Positions 25,243 to 33,624 are shown, counted from the stretch's first letter. The stretch is DNA of 39,260 bases from Sphingobacteriales bacterium (GCA_014763615.1 JACXVB010000026.1:1-39260); one strand, 5' to 3'. The notes: generated by a model from the letters alone, not told the origin. Program-made: numbers and translations.

Positions 25243-26295
25243 ATGAAAATACTCATCACTGGCGGAGCTGGATTTATAGGCTCTCATGTAGTTCGAAGAT
25301 TTGTAACTACCTATCCGAACGATCAAATTGTGAATTTGGATAAGTTGACTTATGCAGGAAACTTAGAAAACCTCAGAGATATTGAACACGCAGCCAACTA
25401 TAAATTTGTAAAAGGCGATATTGTTGATGCCGATTTTATTCAAAATTTATTCGAAACAGAACAATTTGATGCGGTTATTCATTTAGCTGCAGAATCACAT
25501 GTGGATAGATCCATCTCAAACCCAATAGAGTTTGTGATGACCAACGTAGTTGGCACGGTAAACTTATTGAATGCTGCCAAGACATTTTGGAAAGGAAAAT
25601 ACGACAGTAAAAGATTTTACCATGTTTCTACTGATGAAGTTTACGGAACTTTAGGTGAAGGAACAGAAATGTTTACCGAAGAAACCGCTTATGATCCGCA
25701 TTCTCCTTATTCAGCATCAAAAGCAAGTTCTGATCATTTTGTAAGAGCATATCACGATACTTACGGGATGGATTGTGTGATTTCTAATTGCTCTAACAAC
25801 TATGGAAGTTTCCATTTTCCGGAGAAATTGATTCCGCTATCTATACATAACATCAAACAAAATAAACCTATTCCAATCTACGGAAAAGGAGAAAATATCA
25901 GAGATTGGCTGTGGGTGGTAGATCATGCTAGAGCCATTGATGTGATTTTTCATAAAGCAAAATCTGGCTCAACCTATAATATTGGTGGACATAATGAATG
26001 GAAAAACATCGATTTAATTCGATTATTATGCCGCATTATGGATAAGAAATTAGGAAGAGCAGAAGGAGAATCGGCCAAGCTAATTACCTATGTAACCGAT
26101 AGAGCCGGACATGATTTGCGTTATGCGATAGATGCTACTAAACTAAAAAATGAATTAGGTTGGGAACCAAGTTTACAGTTTGAAGAAGGTTTAGAGAAAA
26201 CCGTAGATTGGTATTTAGAAAATGAAAAATGGTTAAACAATGTTACTTCGGGTAACTACCAACATTATTACGAAGAGCAATATCAAAATAGGTAA
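25243..26295 (+). CDS. rfbB: dTDP-glucose 4,6-dehydratase
   Basis: Converts dTDP-glucose to dTDP-4-keto-6-deoxyglucose, the first committed step to dTDP-rhamnose and other deoxysugars. The 350-residue protein has GGAGFIG (7-13), HLAAESHVDRSI, the catalytic T130-D131-E132 (VSTDEVYG) and Tyr156-x3-Lys160 (YSASK), followed by SNCSNNYGSFHFPEKLIPL. rfbA, rfbC and rfbD are not in the window. The stop overlaps the next ATG by one base (TAATG). Confidence 0.95.
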   Translation: MKILITGGAGFIGSHVVRRFVTTYPNDQIVNLDKLTYAGNLENLRDIEHAANYKFVKGDIVDADFIQNLFETEQFDAVIHLAAESHVDRSISNPIEFVMTNVVGTVNLLNAAKTFWKGKYDSKRFYHVSTDEVYGTLGEGTEMFTEETAYDPHSPYSASKASSDHFVRAYHDTYGMDCVISNCSNNYGSFHFPEKLIPLSIHNIKQNKPIPIYGKGENIRDWLWVVDHARAIDVIFHKAKSGSTYNIGGHNEWKNIDLIRLLCRIMDKKLGRAEGESAKLITYVTDRAGHDLRYAIDATKLKNELGWEPSLQFEEGLEKTVDWYLENEKWLNNVTSGNYQHYYEEQYQNR

Positions 26296-27035
26296 TGTTC
26301 GGTCTTTTTAAAAAGAAAAATAAAGAACCAGATTTTAATTTCGAAACTATAGGGATAGATATGCACTCGCATATTCTTCCAGGTATTGATGATGGTGCGC
26401 CAACGGTAAAAGAATCTTTATTATTGGCACAAAGGTTTGTAGAGTTAGGTTTTAAAAAACTAATTGCTACGCCGCATATCATGTCTGATTATTATCGAAA
26501 TACTCCAGATAGTATTCAAAAAGCCTTAGATGAAACTTTAGAAGCTTTCGAGAAAAATCAAATTCCTTTAAAATTGGAAGCCGCCGCCGAATATTATTTG
26601 GATGAAACTTTTGAATCTAAATTGAATAATGGAGACCTAATGACGATGGGTAAGAATTATTTGTTGTTCGAACTTTCATATATCAATTATCCTAATAATT
26701 TGCCTGAAATTATTCAGAAGTTAAACGATAAAGGCTATAAACCCATTTTGGCGCATCCAGAAAGATATCCTTATTTGTTTGGCTCTATTGAGAATTTTCA
26801 CAAAGTGAAAGAGTTTGGTTGTTATTTTCAGATGAATACCATTTCTTTAACTGGATATTATGGAAAGCAAGTGCAAAAAGCCGCCGAAGAATTGGTAGAT
26901 TATATGATGGTTGATTTTATAGGTTCTGATATGCACCACCTGAAACATGCTGATGCACTCCGACAATCTCTTTTTAATCCTTACTTGAAAAAGCTCTTTG
27001 AAGAATCTGCGCTACAAAATGAAATGCTGCTGTAG
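26295..27035 (+). CDS. CpsB/YwqE-type PHP-domain tyrosine-protein phosphatase
   Basis: A metal-dependent phosphatase of the PHP fold that, in capsule systems, removes phosphate from the tyrosine kinase controlling polymer export. Metal-binding motifs are D22-M-H24-S-H26 (DMHSHILPGIDDG), H61 (ATPHI), H154 (AHPERY) and D212-M-H214-H215 (GSDMHH). At 246 residues it matches CpsB/YwqE. Its overlap with rmlB ties it to polysaccharide synthesis. No tyrosine kinase or Wza-like gene is in the window. A histidinol-phosphatase role is a weaker alternative. Confidence 0.85.
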   Translation: MFGLFKKKNKEPDFNFETIGIDMHSHILPGIDDGAPTVKESLLLAQRFVELGFKKLIATPHIMSDYYRNTPDSIQKALDETLEAFEKNQIPLKLEAAAEYYLDETFESKLNNGDLMTMGKNYLLFELSYINYPNNLPEIIQKLNDKGYKPILAHPERYPYLFGSIENFHKVKEFGCYFQMNTISLTGYYGKQVQKAAEELVDYMMVDFIGSDMHHLKHADALRQSLFNPYLKKLFEESALQNEMLL

Positions 27036-27087
27036 TATCTTTGGTTGATATGATGATACATCGTTCTTTAATTATTGGATAACTGGT

Positions 27088-27160
27088 GTTAACTAAACTG
27101 GGGTGGAGCGGCATCCCCGCCTTTGGGTGGGATATAGCGGAACACCAGACTATCGGAACC
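27088..27160 (+). repeat. Dispersed intergenic element R1, copy B
   Basis: Begins GTTAACTAAACTGG and ends ACCAGACTATCGGAACC, matching the ends of copies at 8663-8751 (minus) and 31918-32000 (plus). The middle is a G/C-rich hairpin-forming stretch (GGGG...CCCC) unlike the others. It fills the gap between the convergent phosphatase and CoA-binding genes. Confidence 0.7.
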
Positions 27161-27192
27161 TATGAAACACTACTCTTGCTTTACTAAACTTA

Positions 27193-27552
27193 TTAATATT
27201 GATTGGTTGACAAAAGTACTAATGTGCAAGCTTCTACTGCTTGGATGTGATTTTTAGCTAAAATATCTTCTAATTCTGGATTCCCGGTACCAGGGTTAAA
27301 AATAACTCGCTTCGGATTTGTTTTAAGTATATAATCGTAGTAATCCTTTTGATGAGTTGGACCTAAATAAAGCGTAATAGTATCCACCTCTTGATGAATA
27401 ATTTCTGGCTTTTCTATGGGCTGACCAGCAACTTCTCCCGTTTTAATACCAACGTTAATAATTGAATGCCCATTTGCCACTAATCTGTTGGCGGCTAAAT
27501 AAGCGTATCTGGATGGATTTGTTGTTGCTCCTAGTATCAATGTCTTTTTCAT
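27193..27552 (-). CDS. CoA-binding domain protein
   Basis: A 119-residue single-domain Rossmann-like protein of the CoA_binding_2 type (YccU-like). It begins KKTLILGATTNPSRYAYLAANRL, continues NVGIKTGEVAGQPI, then VDTITLYLGPTHQKDYYDYI, and ends FNPGTGNPELEDILAKNHIQAVEACTLVLL, all usual for the family. Its exact role is unknown; relatives form the CoA-binding part of succinyl-CoA synthetase. It follows the FAD gene by 39 bases on the same strand. Confidence 0.85.
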   Translation of the reverse strand: MKKTLILGATTNPSRYAYLAANRLVANGHSIINVGIKTGEVAGQPIEKPEIIHQEVDTITLYLGPTHQKDYYDYILKTNPKRVIFNPGTGNPELEDILAKNHIQAVEACTLVLLSTNQY

Positions 27553-27591
27553 ATTTAGATATGAGATTTGAGTAGTGAGTATTGCGATTTT

Positions 27592-29157
27592 TCAATTTAA
27601 TTTAAAGACTGCGTCTGCGCAAGCTTGCCCGTCTATGGCGGCAGAAATGATTCCACCTGCATAACCAGCACCTTCGGCACAGGGGAATAAACCTTTTATT
27701 TGTGGATGTTGTAATGTTTCTTTATCTCTTGGTATTCTAATCGGAGAAGAAGTTCGAGATTCTACCCCAACTAAAACAGCTTCATTTGTAAAATAACCCA
27801 AATTTTTGTTTCTACCGGGCATCTTTTTTCCAAACTCTGGGAGCGCAAGTTGTAGTCTTTTTGCGATAAAATGAGGTAAAACCTCATGCAAATTGGCAGA
27901 TGTTAAACCTGGTAAATAGGAATTATTTGGTAAATCAATAGATAATTTATGATTCACAAAATCTACCATACGTTGAGCAGGAGCTTTTAATAATCCGCCG
28001 CCAGCCTTATACGCTTTTCTTTCTATTTGAGATTGAAAATCTAACAGCGCAAAAGCATCATCATAATTTTTTGGATTTACATCTGATATATTCACCTGAA
28101 CCACCGTTCCAGAATTGGCATAAGGGTTATTTCTTTTGGATGGGCTCCAACCATTCACTACAATTTCATCTTTATCTGTGGCACAAGGCGCAATAATTCC
28201 TCCAGGGCACATGCAGAACGAAAAAACTCCTTTATTTTCTACCTGAGTGACCAAGCTATAATAAGCTGGCGGCAAATGTTCATGTCGCACTTCGCAGTGA
28301 TATTGCGATTGATCAATGATATATTGAGGATGTTCAATCCTCACGCCTAAAGCAAAGGGTTTTGCTTCTAATAAAATTCCTTTTGCTCGTAATAATTCAT
28401 AAATATCTCGAGCGGAATGGCCTGTGGCTAGAATAAGAGCTGCTGCTTCAAAAACGCCTTGATTTGTAATTGCAGCCTTAACCTGCTTATCTATTATTTT
28501 TATATCGGTGAGTTTGGTATTGAAATGTACCTCGCCTCCGGCATTTAAAATGGTTTCACGAATCGCGGTAATAATCTGTGGAAGCTTATTGGTGCCGATA
28601 TGAGGACGAGCATCTATCAAAATATCTTCTGTGGCGCCATGATCTACTAAAATTTGCAACATTTTATTAACATCTCCACGTTTATCAGATCGAGTGTATA
28701 ATTTTCCATCGGAATACGTTCCGGCTCCTCCCTCGCCAAAGCAATAATTAGACTCTGGATTCACAACTCCTTCCTTGTTAATGACCGCCAAATCCCTTCT
28801 GCGTTGTTTCACATCTTTTCCTCGCTCAATAATTATCGGCTTTAAGCCCAATTCTATTAAACGTAAAGCAGCGAACAATCCAGCCGGACCCGCACCAACA
28901 ATAATTACCGGTTTAGCTTGTTTAACATTGGGATAATTGATATTTTGAATTTCAAAAGTTGGCTCTTCCTTTATATAAATGATTATTTTTAGGCGATAAA
29001 CCACGTTTTTACCACGAGCGTCAATAGAGCGTTTTCTAATCTTAAAAGCATTTAAATGCTGAGGTTGAAGCTTTTCCTGTTTAAGGATTTGATTCTTGAT
29101 TTTTTCTTCATCAAGAATATCATCTGGAGAGATGACGAGGTCTATTTCTTTTATCAT
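27592..29157 (-). CDS. Uncharacterised FAD-dependent dehydrogenase (COG2509 family)
   Basis: About 521 residues from the chosen ATG at 29157 (MIKEIDLVISPDD); an upstream ATG at 29193 would add 12 residues not typical of the family. An N-terminal alpha/beta domain is followed by the FAD fold VIIVGAGPAGLFAALRLIELG, the conserved NYCFGEGGAGTYSDGKLYTR block, a second flavin segment ILATGHSARDIYELL, FSFCMCPGGIIAPC with two cysteines, and a closing GLFPCAEGAGYAGGIISAAIDG. No reaction is established for the family. No signal peptide is seen. Confidence 0.88.
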   Translation of the reverse strand: MIKEIDLVISPDDILDEEKIKNQILKQEKLQPQHLNAFKIRKRSIDARGKNVVYRLKIIIYIKEEPTFEIQNINYPNVKQAKPVIIVGAGPAGLFAALRLIELGLKPIIIERGKDVKQRRRDLAVINKEGVVNPESNYCFGEGGAGTYSDGKLYTRSDKRGDVNKMLQILVDHGATEDILIDARPHIGTNKLPQIITAIRETILNAGGEVHFNTKLTDIKIIDKQVKAAITNQGVFEAAALILATGHSARDIYELLRAKGILLEAKPFALGVRIEHPQYIIDQSQYHCEVRHEHLPPAYYSLVTQVENKGVFSFCMCPGGIIAPCATDKDEIVVNGWSPSKRNNPYANSGTVVQVNISDVNPKNYDDAFALLDFQSQIERKAYKAGGGLLKAPAQRMVDFVNHKLSIDLPNNSYLPGLTSANLHEVLPHFIAKRLQLALPEFGKKMPGRNKNLGYFTNEAVLVGVESRTSSPIRIPRDKETLQHPQIKGLFPCAEGAGYAGGIISAAIDGQACADAVFKLN

Positions 29158-29245
29158 GGCATTTTGTCGGGTTTTTATCCCGAATTGTAACAAAGGTATG
29201 AAAATTGAGCTCTAAGTATTATATTCAACAAAAACTAAAATTGAC

Positions 29246-29827
29246 ATGAGAAAATTATTATTTGGCTTTATAGCCCTTTTTGCGGTAGCTTCTTTAAGCT
29301 CTTGCGGATACAATAGTTCAGTAAAATTAGATGAAAAAGTAAAAGCTGCTTGGGGAGAAGTAGAAAACCAATACCAAAGAAGAGCGGATTTGATTCCGAA
29401 TTTGGTTAACACGGTTAAAGGAGCAGCAAATTTTGAGAAGGAAACCTTAACACAAGTAATCGAAGCTAGGGCAAAAGCCACTTCTATTCAGGTTGATCCT
29501 TCTAAACTTACCCCAGAAACTATCCAAAAATTTCAAAGTGCACAAGGTGGTTTAACACAAGCTTTGGGTAAATTAATGGTGGTGTCTGAGCGTTATCCAG
29601 AATTAAAAGCCAATGCTAATTTCCAAGAATTACAAGCTCAGTTAGAAGGTACTGAAAATAGAATTACGGTTGCCAGAAGAGATTTTAACCAAGCGGTACA
29701 AGATTATAATACCAATATCAGAACTTTCCCGAATAACTTATTTGCCGGAATGTTTGGTTTCCAACAGAAAGGAAGTTTTGCTGCCGAGGCAGGTGCAGAA
29801 AAAGCACCAAGCGTTAACTTCAATTAA
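29246..29827 (+). CDS. lemA: LemA family lipoprotein
   Basis: A 193-residue LemA protein with a lipoprotein signal peptide: ASLSSC puts the lipid on Cys20. The core has the family motifs VKAAWGEVENQYQRRADLIPNLVNTVKG and ENRITVARRDFNQAVQDYNTNIRTFP and is mostly long helices. LemA proteins sit next to TPM-domain genes in many bacteria; their role is unclear, with links to envelope stress or adaptation. It heads a three-gene run with two TPM genes. Confidence 0.93.
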   Translation: MRKLLFGFIALFAVASLSSCGYNSSVKLDEKVKAAWGEVENQYQRRADLIPNLVNTVKGAANFEKETLTQVIEARAKATSIQVDPSKLTPETIQKFQSAQGGLTQALGKLMVVSERYPELKANANFQELQAQLEGTENRITVARRDFNQAVQDYNTNIRTFPNNLFAGMFGFQQKGSFAAEAGAEKAPSVNFN

Positions 29828-29852
29828 ACTCAAGATTATAAAAAATTATACT

Positions 29853-30284
29853 ATGGCTTCATTAACCCATCAGGAAGAAGAAAAAATTAAACAAGCTATT
29901 GAATGGGCGGAGAAAGCAACCTCTGGCGAAATTAGAGTTTGCATAGAAAAAAATTGTGAAAAAGATGCCTATGAAAGAGCCGTTGAGTGTTTCTTCGATT
30001 TAAAAATGGAGCGTACAGCCCTAAGAAATGGTGTTTTAATTTATGTGGCTTTAGCCGATAAAAAATTTGCCATTATTGGGGATAGCGGCATCAACCGAGT
30101 AGTATCTGATGACTTTTGGGACAGCACCAAAAAATTAATGATAGAGCAGTTCAAGAAAAACGAGATCGTTAATGGAATTACTTTGGGAATTATTGAAGCC
30201 GGGAAACAGTTGAAAAAATATTTCCCACACCAATCGGATGACACCAATGAATTATCAAACGATATTGTTTTCTTAAAAGATTAA
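29853..30284 (+). CDS. TPM-domain protein, soluble form
   Basis: A 143-residue protein consisting of one TPM domain without signal peptide or clear membrane helix. It begins MASLTHQEEEKIKQAIEWAEKATSGEIRVCIE and includes AERNGVLIY-like RTALRNGVLIYVALADKKFAIIGDSGINRVV, the core of the domain. The start at 29853 lies 25 bases after the lemA stop and gives the normal N-terminus; the frame extension back to 29670 lies inside lemA. The function of the domain is uncertain; a plant relative has phosphatase activity. Confidence 0.85.
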   Translation: MASLTHQEEEKIKQAIEWAEKATSGEIRVCIEKNCEKDAYERAVECFFDLKMERTALRNGVLIYVALADKKFAIIGDSGINRVVSDDFWDSTKKLMIEQFKKNEIVNGITLGIIEAGKQLKKYFPHQSDDTNELSNDIVFLKD

Positions 30285-30293
30285 CCAAAATAG

Positions 30294-31076
30294 ATGAAAA
30301 AATACCTTTTAATTTTTTGCTTAAGCCTTCTTAGTTTTTTTGGTTACTCACAAAACTTTCCGCCCAAACCCAATCATCTAGTTAATGATTATACCGCCAC
30401 TTTAAGTGCATCAGAGATTCAACAACTAGAAAATAAACTGGTTGCTTTTGATGATTCTACCTCCATTCAAATTTCGGTAGTGATGATTCAAAGCTTAGAT
30501 GGTTATGATATTAATGATTATGGCTATCAATTAGGAAGAGCTTGGGGAATTGGCAGCAAAGAAAAAAACACTGGAATTCTGTTTTTAGCTTCGCTAGGAG
30601 ATCGAAAAGTAACCATCCAAACCGGTTACGGAATGGAAGGTGCTTTGCCTGATGCGATTGCCAAAAGAATCATCGAAAACGAAATTAAACCCTATTTTAA
30701 ACAAGGAAATTATTATGCTGGTTTTGATGCTGGAACCAGTGCTATTATCAGCTATACCAAAGGAGAATACAAAAACGATAATCCTAAAAATAAAACAAGT
30801 AATAAGGGATTTCCTGTTGGACTAATTGTACTGATTATCATTGGAATTATCTTTTTAATTAGTAGAGGCGGAAGAGGTGGCGGAGGCAGAAATGTTATTG
30901 GAGGTCGTGGTGCCGCTGATATTTTTTGGTGGTCGATGTTAGCTGGAAGCCTTGGTAACGGACGTAACAATGATGGATTTGGTGGTGGAGGCGGAGGTTT
31001 TGGCGGTGGAGGCGGAGGCTTCGGAGGATTTGGTGGTGGAAGTTTCGGCGGTGGCGGAGCGAGTGGAAGTTGGTAA
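30294..31076 (+). CDS. TPM-domain protein with signal peptide and glycine-rich tail (YgcG-like)
   Basis: A 260-residue protein with a signal peptide (residues 1-19, FFGYS-Q), an extracytoplasmic TPM domain (HLVNDYTATLS, NTGILFLASLGDRKVTIQTGYGMEGALPDAIAKRI), one membrane helix at about 172-190 (GLIVLIIIGIIFLI) and a C-terminal tail made almost wholly of glycine with Phe and Ser, ending GASGSW. This is the typical layout of secreted TPM partners of LemA. It starts nine bases after the soluble TPM gene and is followed by a terminator. Confidence 0.9.
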   Translation: MKKYLLIFCLSLLSFFGYSQNFPPKPNHLVNDYTATLSASEIQQLENKLVAFDDSTSIQISVVMIQSLDGYDINDYGYQLGRAWGIGSKEKNTGILFLASLGDRKVTIQTGYGMEGALPDAIAKRIIENEIKPYFKQGNYYAGFDAGTSAIISYTKGEYKNDNPKNKTSNKGFPVGLIVLIIIGIIFLISRGGRGGGGRNVIGGRGAADIFWWSMLAGSLGNGRNNDGFGGGGGGFGGGGGGFGGFGGGSFGGGGASGSW

Positions 31077-31080
31077 AATC

Positions 31081-31124
31081 AGTTGTCAGTTATTAGTTTA
31101 GAGTTGTCAGTTATATAAAATTAT
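31081..31124 (+). repeat. AGTTGTCAGTTAT direct repeat
   Basis: The 13-mer AGTTGTCAGTTAT is found at 31081-31093 and 31112-31124, with the related TTAGTTTAGAGTT between. Similar words (TCAGTTGAGC, TCAGTTTGGAGTTGTGAGTTTG) follow the Nudix gene at 31717-31755. Confidence 0.7.
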
Positions 31125-31133
31125 AATTTTTAG

Positions 31134-31168
31134 AAATCCCAGAAATACTCTGGGATTTTCTATTTTTA
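31134..31168 (+). terminator. Terminator after the lemA-TPM operon
   Basis: A perfect 10-bp stem, AAATCCCAGA with TCTGGGATTT, around a five-base loop, followed by TCTATTTTT. It ends five bases before the Nudix ATG, so that gene needs read-through or its own promoter upstream. Confidence 0.8.
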
Positions 31169-31172
31169 AGCC

Positions 31173-31724
31173 ATGAGTGTATCTAAATGGAAGAAGCTTT
31201 CTTCTAAATATTTAGTCCAAAGACCTTGGGCAACCCTTCGGGTGGATGAATGCGAATTACCTGACGGCCGATTAGCGAGCGAATACTACGTTCTGGAATA
31301 TCCAAATTGGGTAAATGTAGTGGCCATTACCGAAGATGAAAAAGTGATTATGGTGCGCCAATATCGCCATAGCGGAGGTTTGGTTTCTATTGAAATTCCG
31401 GGTGGTGTGATTGATGGCGACGAACATCCACAACATGCCGCCAAAAGAGAACTGCTGGAAGAAACGGGTTACCTATTCGAGGATTTTGAATTGGTTTCTA
31501 CCATTTATCCCAATCCTGCCACTTCCAACAATGTCACTTATTGCTACCTCGCCAAAGGCGGAATTAAAGTGCAAGAGCAAGATTTAGACGAACACGAAGA
31601 CATCGATATTGAGTTTTACACTATTGATGAAGTGAAACAAATGTTATTAAAAAACGAAATTCCACAAGCCTTGCATGTTACAGGCTTGCTTTATGCCTTT
31701 TTGAAGATGGGGGTTCTCAGTTGA
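31173..31724 (+). CDS. Nudix hydrolase, ADP-ribose pyrophosphatase-like
   Basis: A 183-residue hydrolase with a perfect Nudix box from Gly78 to Tyr100 (GX5EX7REUXEEXGU: G, E84, R92-E93-L94, E96-E97, G99). The surrounding phrases VRQYRHSGGLVSIEIPGG and STIYPNPATSNN are typical of the ADP-ribose pyrophosphatase group, which cleaves ADP-ribose to AMP and ribose 5-phosphate. The exact substrate cannot be fixed from sequence. Cytoplasmic. Confidence 0.88.
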   Translation: MSVSKWKKLSSKYLVQRPWATLRVDECELPDGRLASEYYVLEYPNWVNVVAITEDEKVIMVRQYRHSGGLVSIEIPGGVIDGDEHPQHAAKRELLEETGYLFEDFELVSTIYPNPATSNNVTYCYLAKGGIKVQEQDLDEHEDIDIEFYTIDEVKQMLLKNEIPQALHVTGLLYAFLKMGVLS

Positions 31725-31809
31725 GCGTTTTCAGTTTGGAGTTGTGAGTTTGAAGTCGGGAGAAGGAAGTTTACTTTGATAGTTGAAGATGTAAAGTAAA
31801 ATTTTAAGG

Positions 31810-32125
31810 TTTAGAAAAGCCCCAAAGGGATGGCTTTGCCACAGGGTTCTATTTTTATCCTAATTCCTCGGTCTGTGTCCTCACAGACCGAAATTTATGT
31901 TTCTTGCATAAACCCAAGTTAAATAAACCGGATTGAAGTGAAAAGCCCGCAACCCGATCTTTTCGGGTGAGGACTTGTAACGGAAAGCCGGACTATCAGG
32001 AGATAGTAGTACAGCAGTAGCTTTCCAGACTTCGACTTCGCTCAGTCTGACACAAATTATTTATTGGGGATCTCTTTTAGCAGTGGCTTGTATGAATTGA
32101 TGCTGAAACAAGTTCAGCATGACAA
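31810..32125. repeat. Intergenic mosaic of dispersed repeats (copy C region)
   Basis: The 470 bases between the Nudix gene and dnaA contain no gene. They hold R2 (31810-31850), a 10-bp perfect hairpin TCGGTCTGTG-TCCT-CACAGACCGA (31868-31891), R1 (31918-32000), a palindromic AGACTTCGACTTCGCTCAGTCT piece at 32027-32048, and R3 inverted (32099-32125, complement of 8583-8609 with three differences). The same three repeat types appear together at 8583-8751. Confidence 0.75.
31918..32000 (+). repeat. Dispersed intergenic element R1, copy C
   Basis: Starts GTTAAATAAACCGG and ends GCCGGACTATCAGG. The interior contains a CCCGATCTTTTCGGG hairpin not present in the other copies. Confidence 0.7.
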
Positions 32126-32145
32126 AAAAGAATCCTTATAAAACA

Positions 32146-32178
32146 AAAATCCCGTTAAGGCGTACCTAACGGGATTTT
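32146..32178 (-). terminator. Terminator after dnaA (bidirectional)
   Basis: A perfect 12-bp stem, AAAATCCCGTTA with TAACGGGATTTT, nine-base loop. It lies 18 bases past the dnaA stop on the minus strand and has A/T tails on both sides, so it can also stop plus-strand transcripts. Confidence 0.85.
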
Positions 32179-32196
32179 CAGTTCAGAAAATTTGGG

Positions 32197-33624
32197 TTAG
32201 CTCATTTTAAGCTTTTTCTGAATATCATGTACATAAGCTTTAAATTTCTTATCGGTATCTATTAAATCTTCTACGGTTTGGCAAGCGTAAATCACGGTAG
32301 AGTGGTCGCGGCCGCCAAAGAAAGCTCCGATGGATTTCAAAGATGTTTTGGTATGGCTCTTGGCTAAATACATCGAGATTTGGCGAGCCTGTACAATTTC
32401 CCTTTTACGAGTTTTAGATTTCACCATTTCTACCGGCACTTCAAAGTACTCACAAACCAATTTCTGAATGTATTCCATAGAAATCTCTTTACTGGTATTT
32501 TTGATGAAATTCTTCAACATCTGCTTAGCTAAAGCTAAATCAATCTCTTTTTTGTTCAAAGTAGATTGTGCCAATAAAGAAACCATGGCTCCTTCCAGCT
32601 CTCTCACGTTATTATCAATGTTGTTTGCTACGTATTCAATGACATCGTTTGGTAATTCAATGCCATCCTGATACATTTTCTTTTTCAGGATTGCCATACG
32701 GGTTTCGATGTCAGGAACAGATAAATCTGCTGATAATCCCCATTTAAATCTGGATAATAATCTTTCTTCTAAACCAGCTAAATCTTTTGGTGGTTTATCA
32801 GAAGTTAAAATCAACTGTTTACCAGATTGGTGCAGGTGATTGAAAATATGAAAGAAAATATCTTGTGTTTTGTCTTTACCGGCGAAGTTGTGTACATCAT
32901 CCATGATGATGATATCCATGGCTTGATAAAAGTTCACAAAATCATTAATGGTATTGTTCTTTAATGAATCTACAAACTGTTGGCAGAATTTCTCGCAAGA
33001 CACATAAATTACCAATTTATCCGGCATGGTTTTCTTTACCTCGTTTCCGATGGCTTGTGCCAAGTGCGTTTTACCTAAGCCTACTCCTCCGTAAATCATC
33101 AAAGGATTGAAGGAAGTACCTCCTGGTTTTGCGCCCACTGCATAACCTGCAGAACGAGCTAAACGGTTACAATCTCCTTCAATAAAATTCTCGAAAGTAT
33201 AGTTTGGATTTAATTGTGGATCAACCTGTAGTTTTTTTAATCCTGGAATTACGAAAGGATTTTTGATGTCTTTATTCAACGCCACCGGCATTGGAATAGA
33301 CTGATTTTTACCTTCAGCTCCGTTTCCACTTGATGGAAGATTTGTGGTGTAAGGCTTCTGCGACGAAGATTTTTCTACCACAATGTTGTATTCCAATCTA
33401 CCCCCTTCGCCAAGTTGCTTTTTGATGGTTTTCCTTAACAAACCCACGTAATGTTCTTCAAGCCATTCATAAAAGAATAAACTTGGCACTTGGATGGTCA
33501 AAACACTTTCCTCCAGCCTAAGCGGAATAATCGGCTCGAACCAAGTTTTAAAACTCTGGGTCGGGATATTATCCTTTATGATTTGAAGACAGTTTGCCCA
33601 TACACTTGTACAAGTTTTTTCCAT
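32197..33624 (-). CDS. dnaA: Chromosomal replication initiator protein DnaA
   Basis: The 475-residue protein has all four domains: helicase-contact domain I (about 1-75), a variable linker (about 85-135), the AAA+ ATPase with Walker A GGVGLGKT (179-186) and Walker B MDDVH (Asp241-Asp242), sensor segments LTSDKPPKDL and RLLSRFKWGL, and DNA-binding domain IV with GGRDHSTV (436-443). It binds DnaA boxes at oriC with ATP and opens the DNA. The flanks (237 bases upstream, 470 downstream) show no cluster of DnaA boxes, so the origin is probably elsewhere. Confidence 0.97.
   Translation of the reverse strand: MEKTCTSVWANCLQIIKDNIPTQSFKTWFEPIIPLRLEESVLTIQVPSLFFYEWLEEHYVGLLRKTIKKQLGEGGRLEYNIVVEKSSSQKPYTTNLPSSGNGAEGKNQSIPMPVALNKDIKNPFVIPGLKKLQVDPQLNPNYTFENFIEGDCNRLARSAGYAVGAKPGGTSFNPLMIYGGVGLGKTHLAQAIGNEVKKTMPDKLVIYVSCEKFCQQFVDSLKNNTINDFVNFYQAMDIIIMDDVHNFAGKDKTQDIFFHIFNHLHQSGKQLILTSDKPPKDLAGLEERLLSRFKWGLSADLSVPDIETRMAILKKKMYQDGIELPNDVIEYVANNIDNNVRELEGAMVSLLAQSTLNKKEIDLALAKQMLKNFIKNTSKEISMEYIQKLVCEYFEVPVEMVKSKTRKREIVQARQISMYLAKSHTKTSLKSIGAFFGGRDHSTVIYACQTVEDLIDTDKKFKAYVHDIQKKLKMS

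Noticed and set aside
29670-29852. Longer N-terminus for the soluble TPM protein
   Set aside because: The extension lies entirely within lemA in another frame and does not look like the family.
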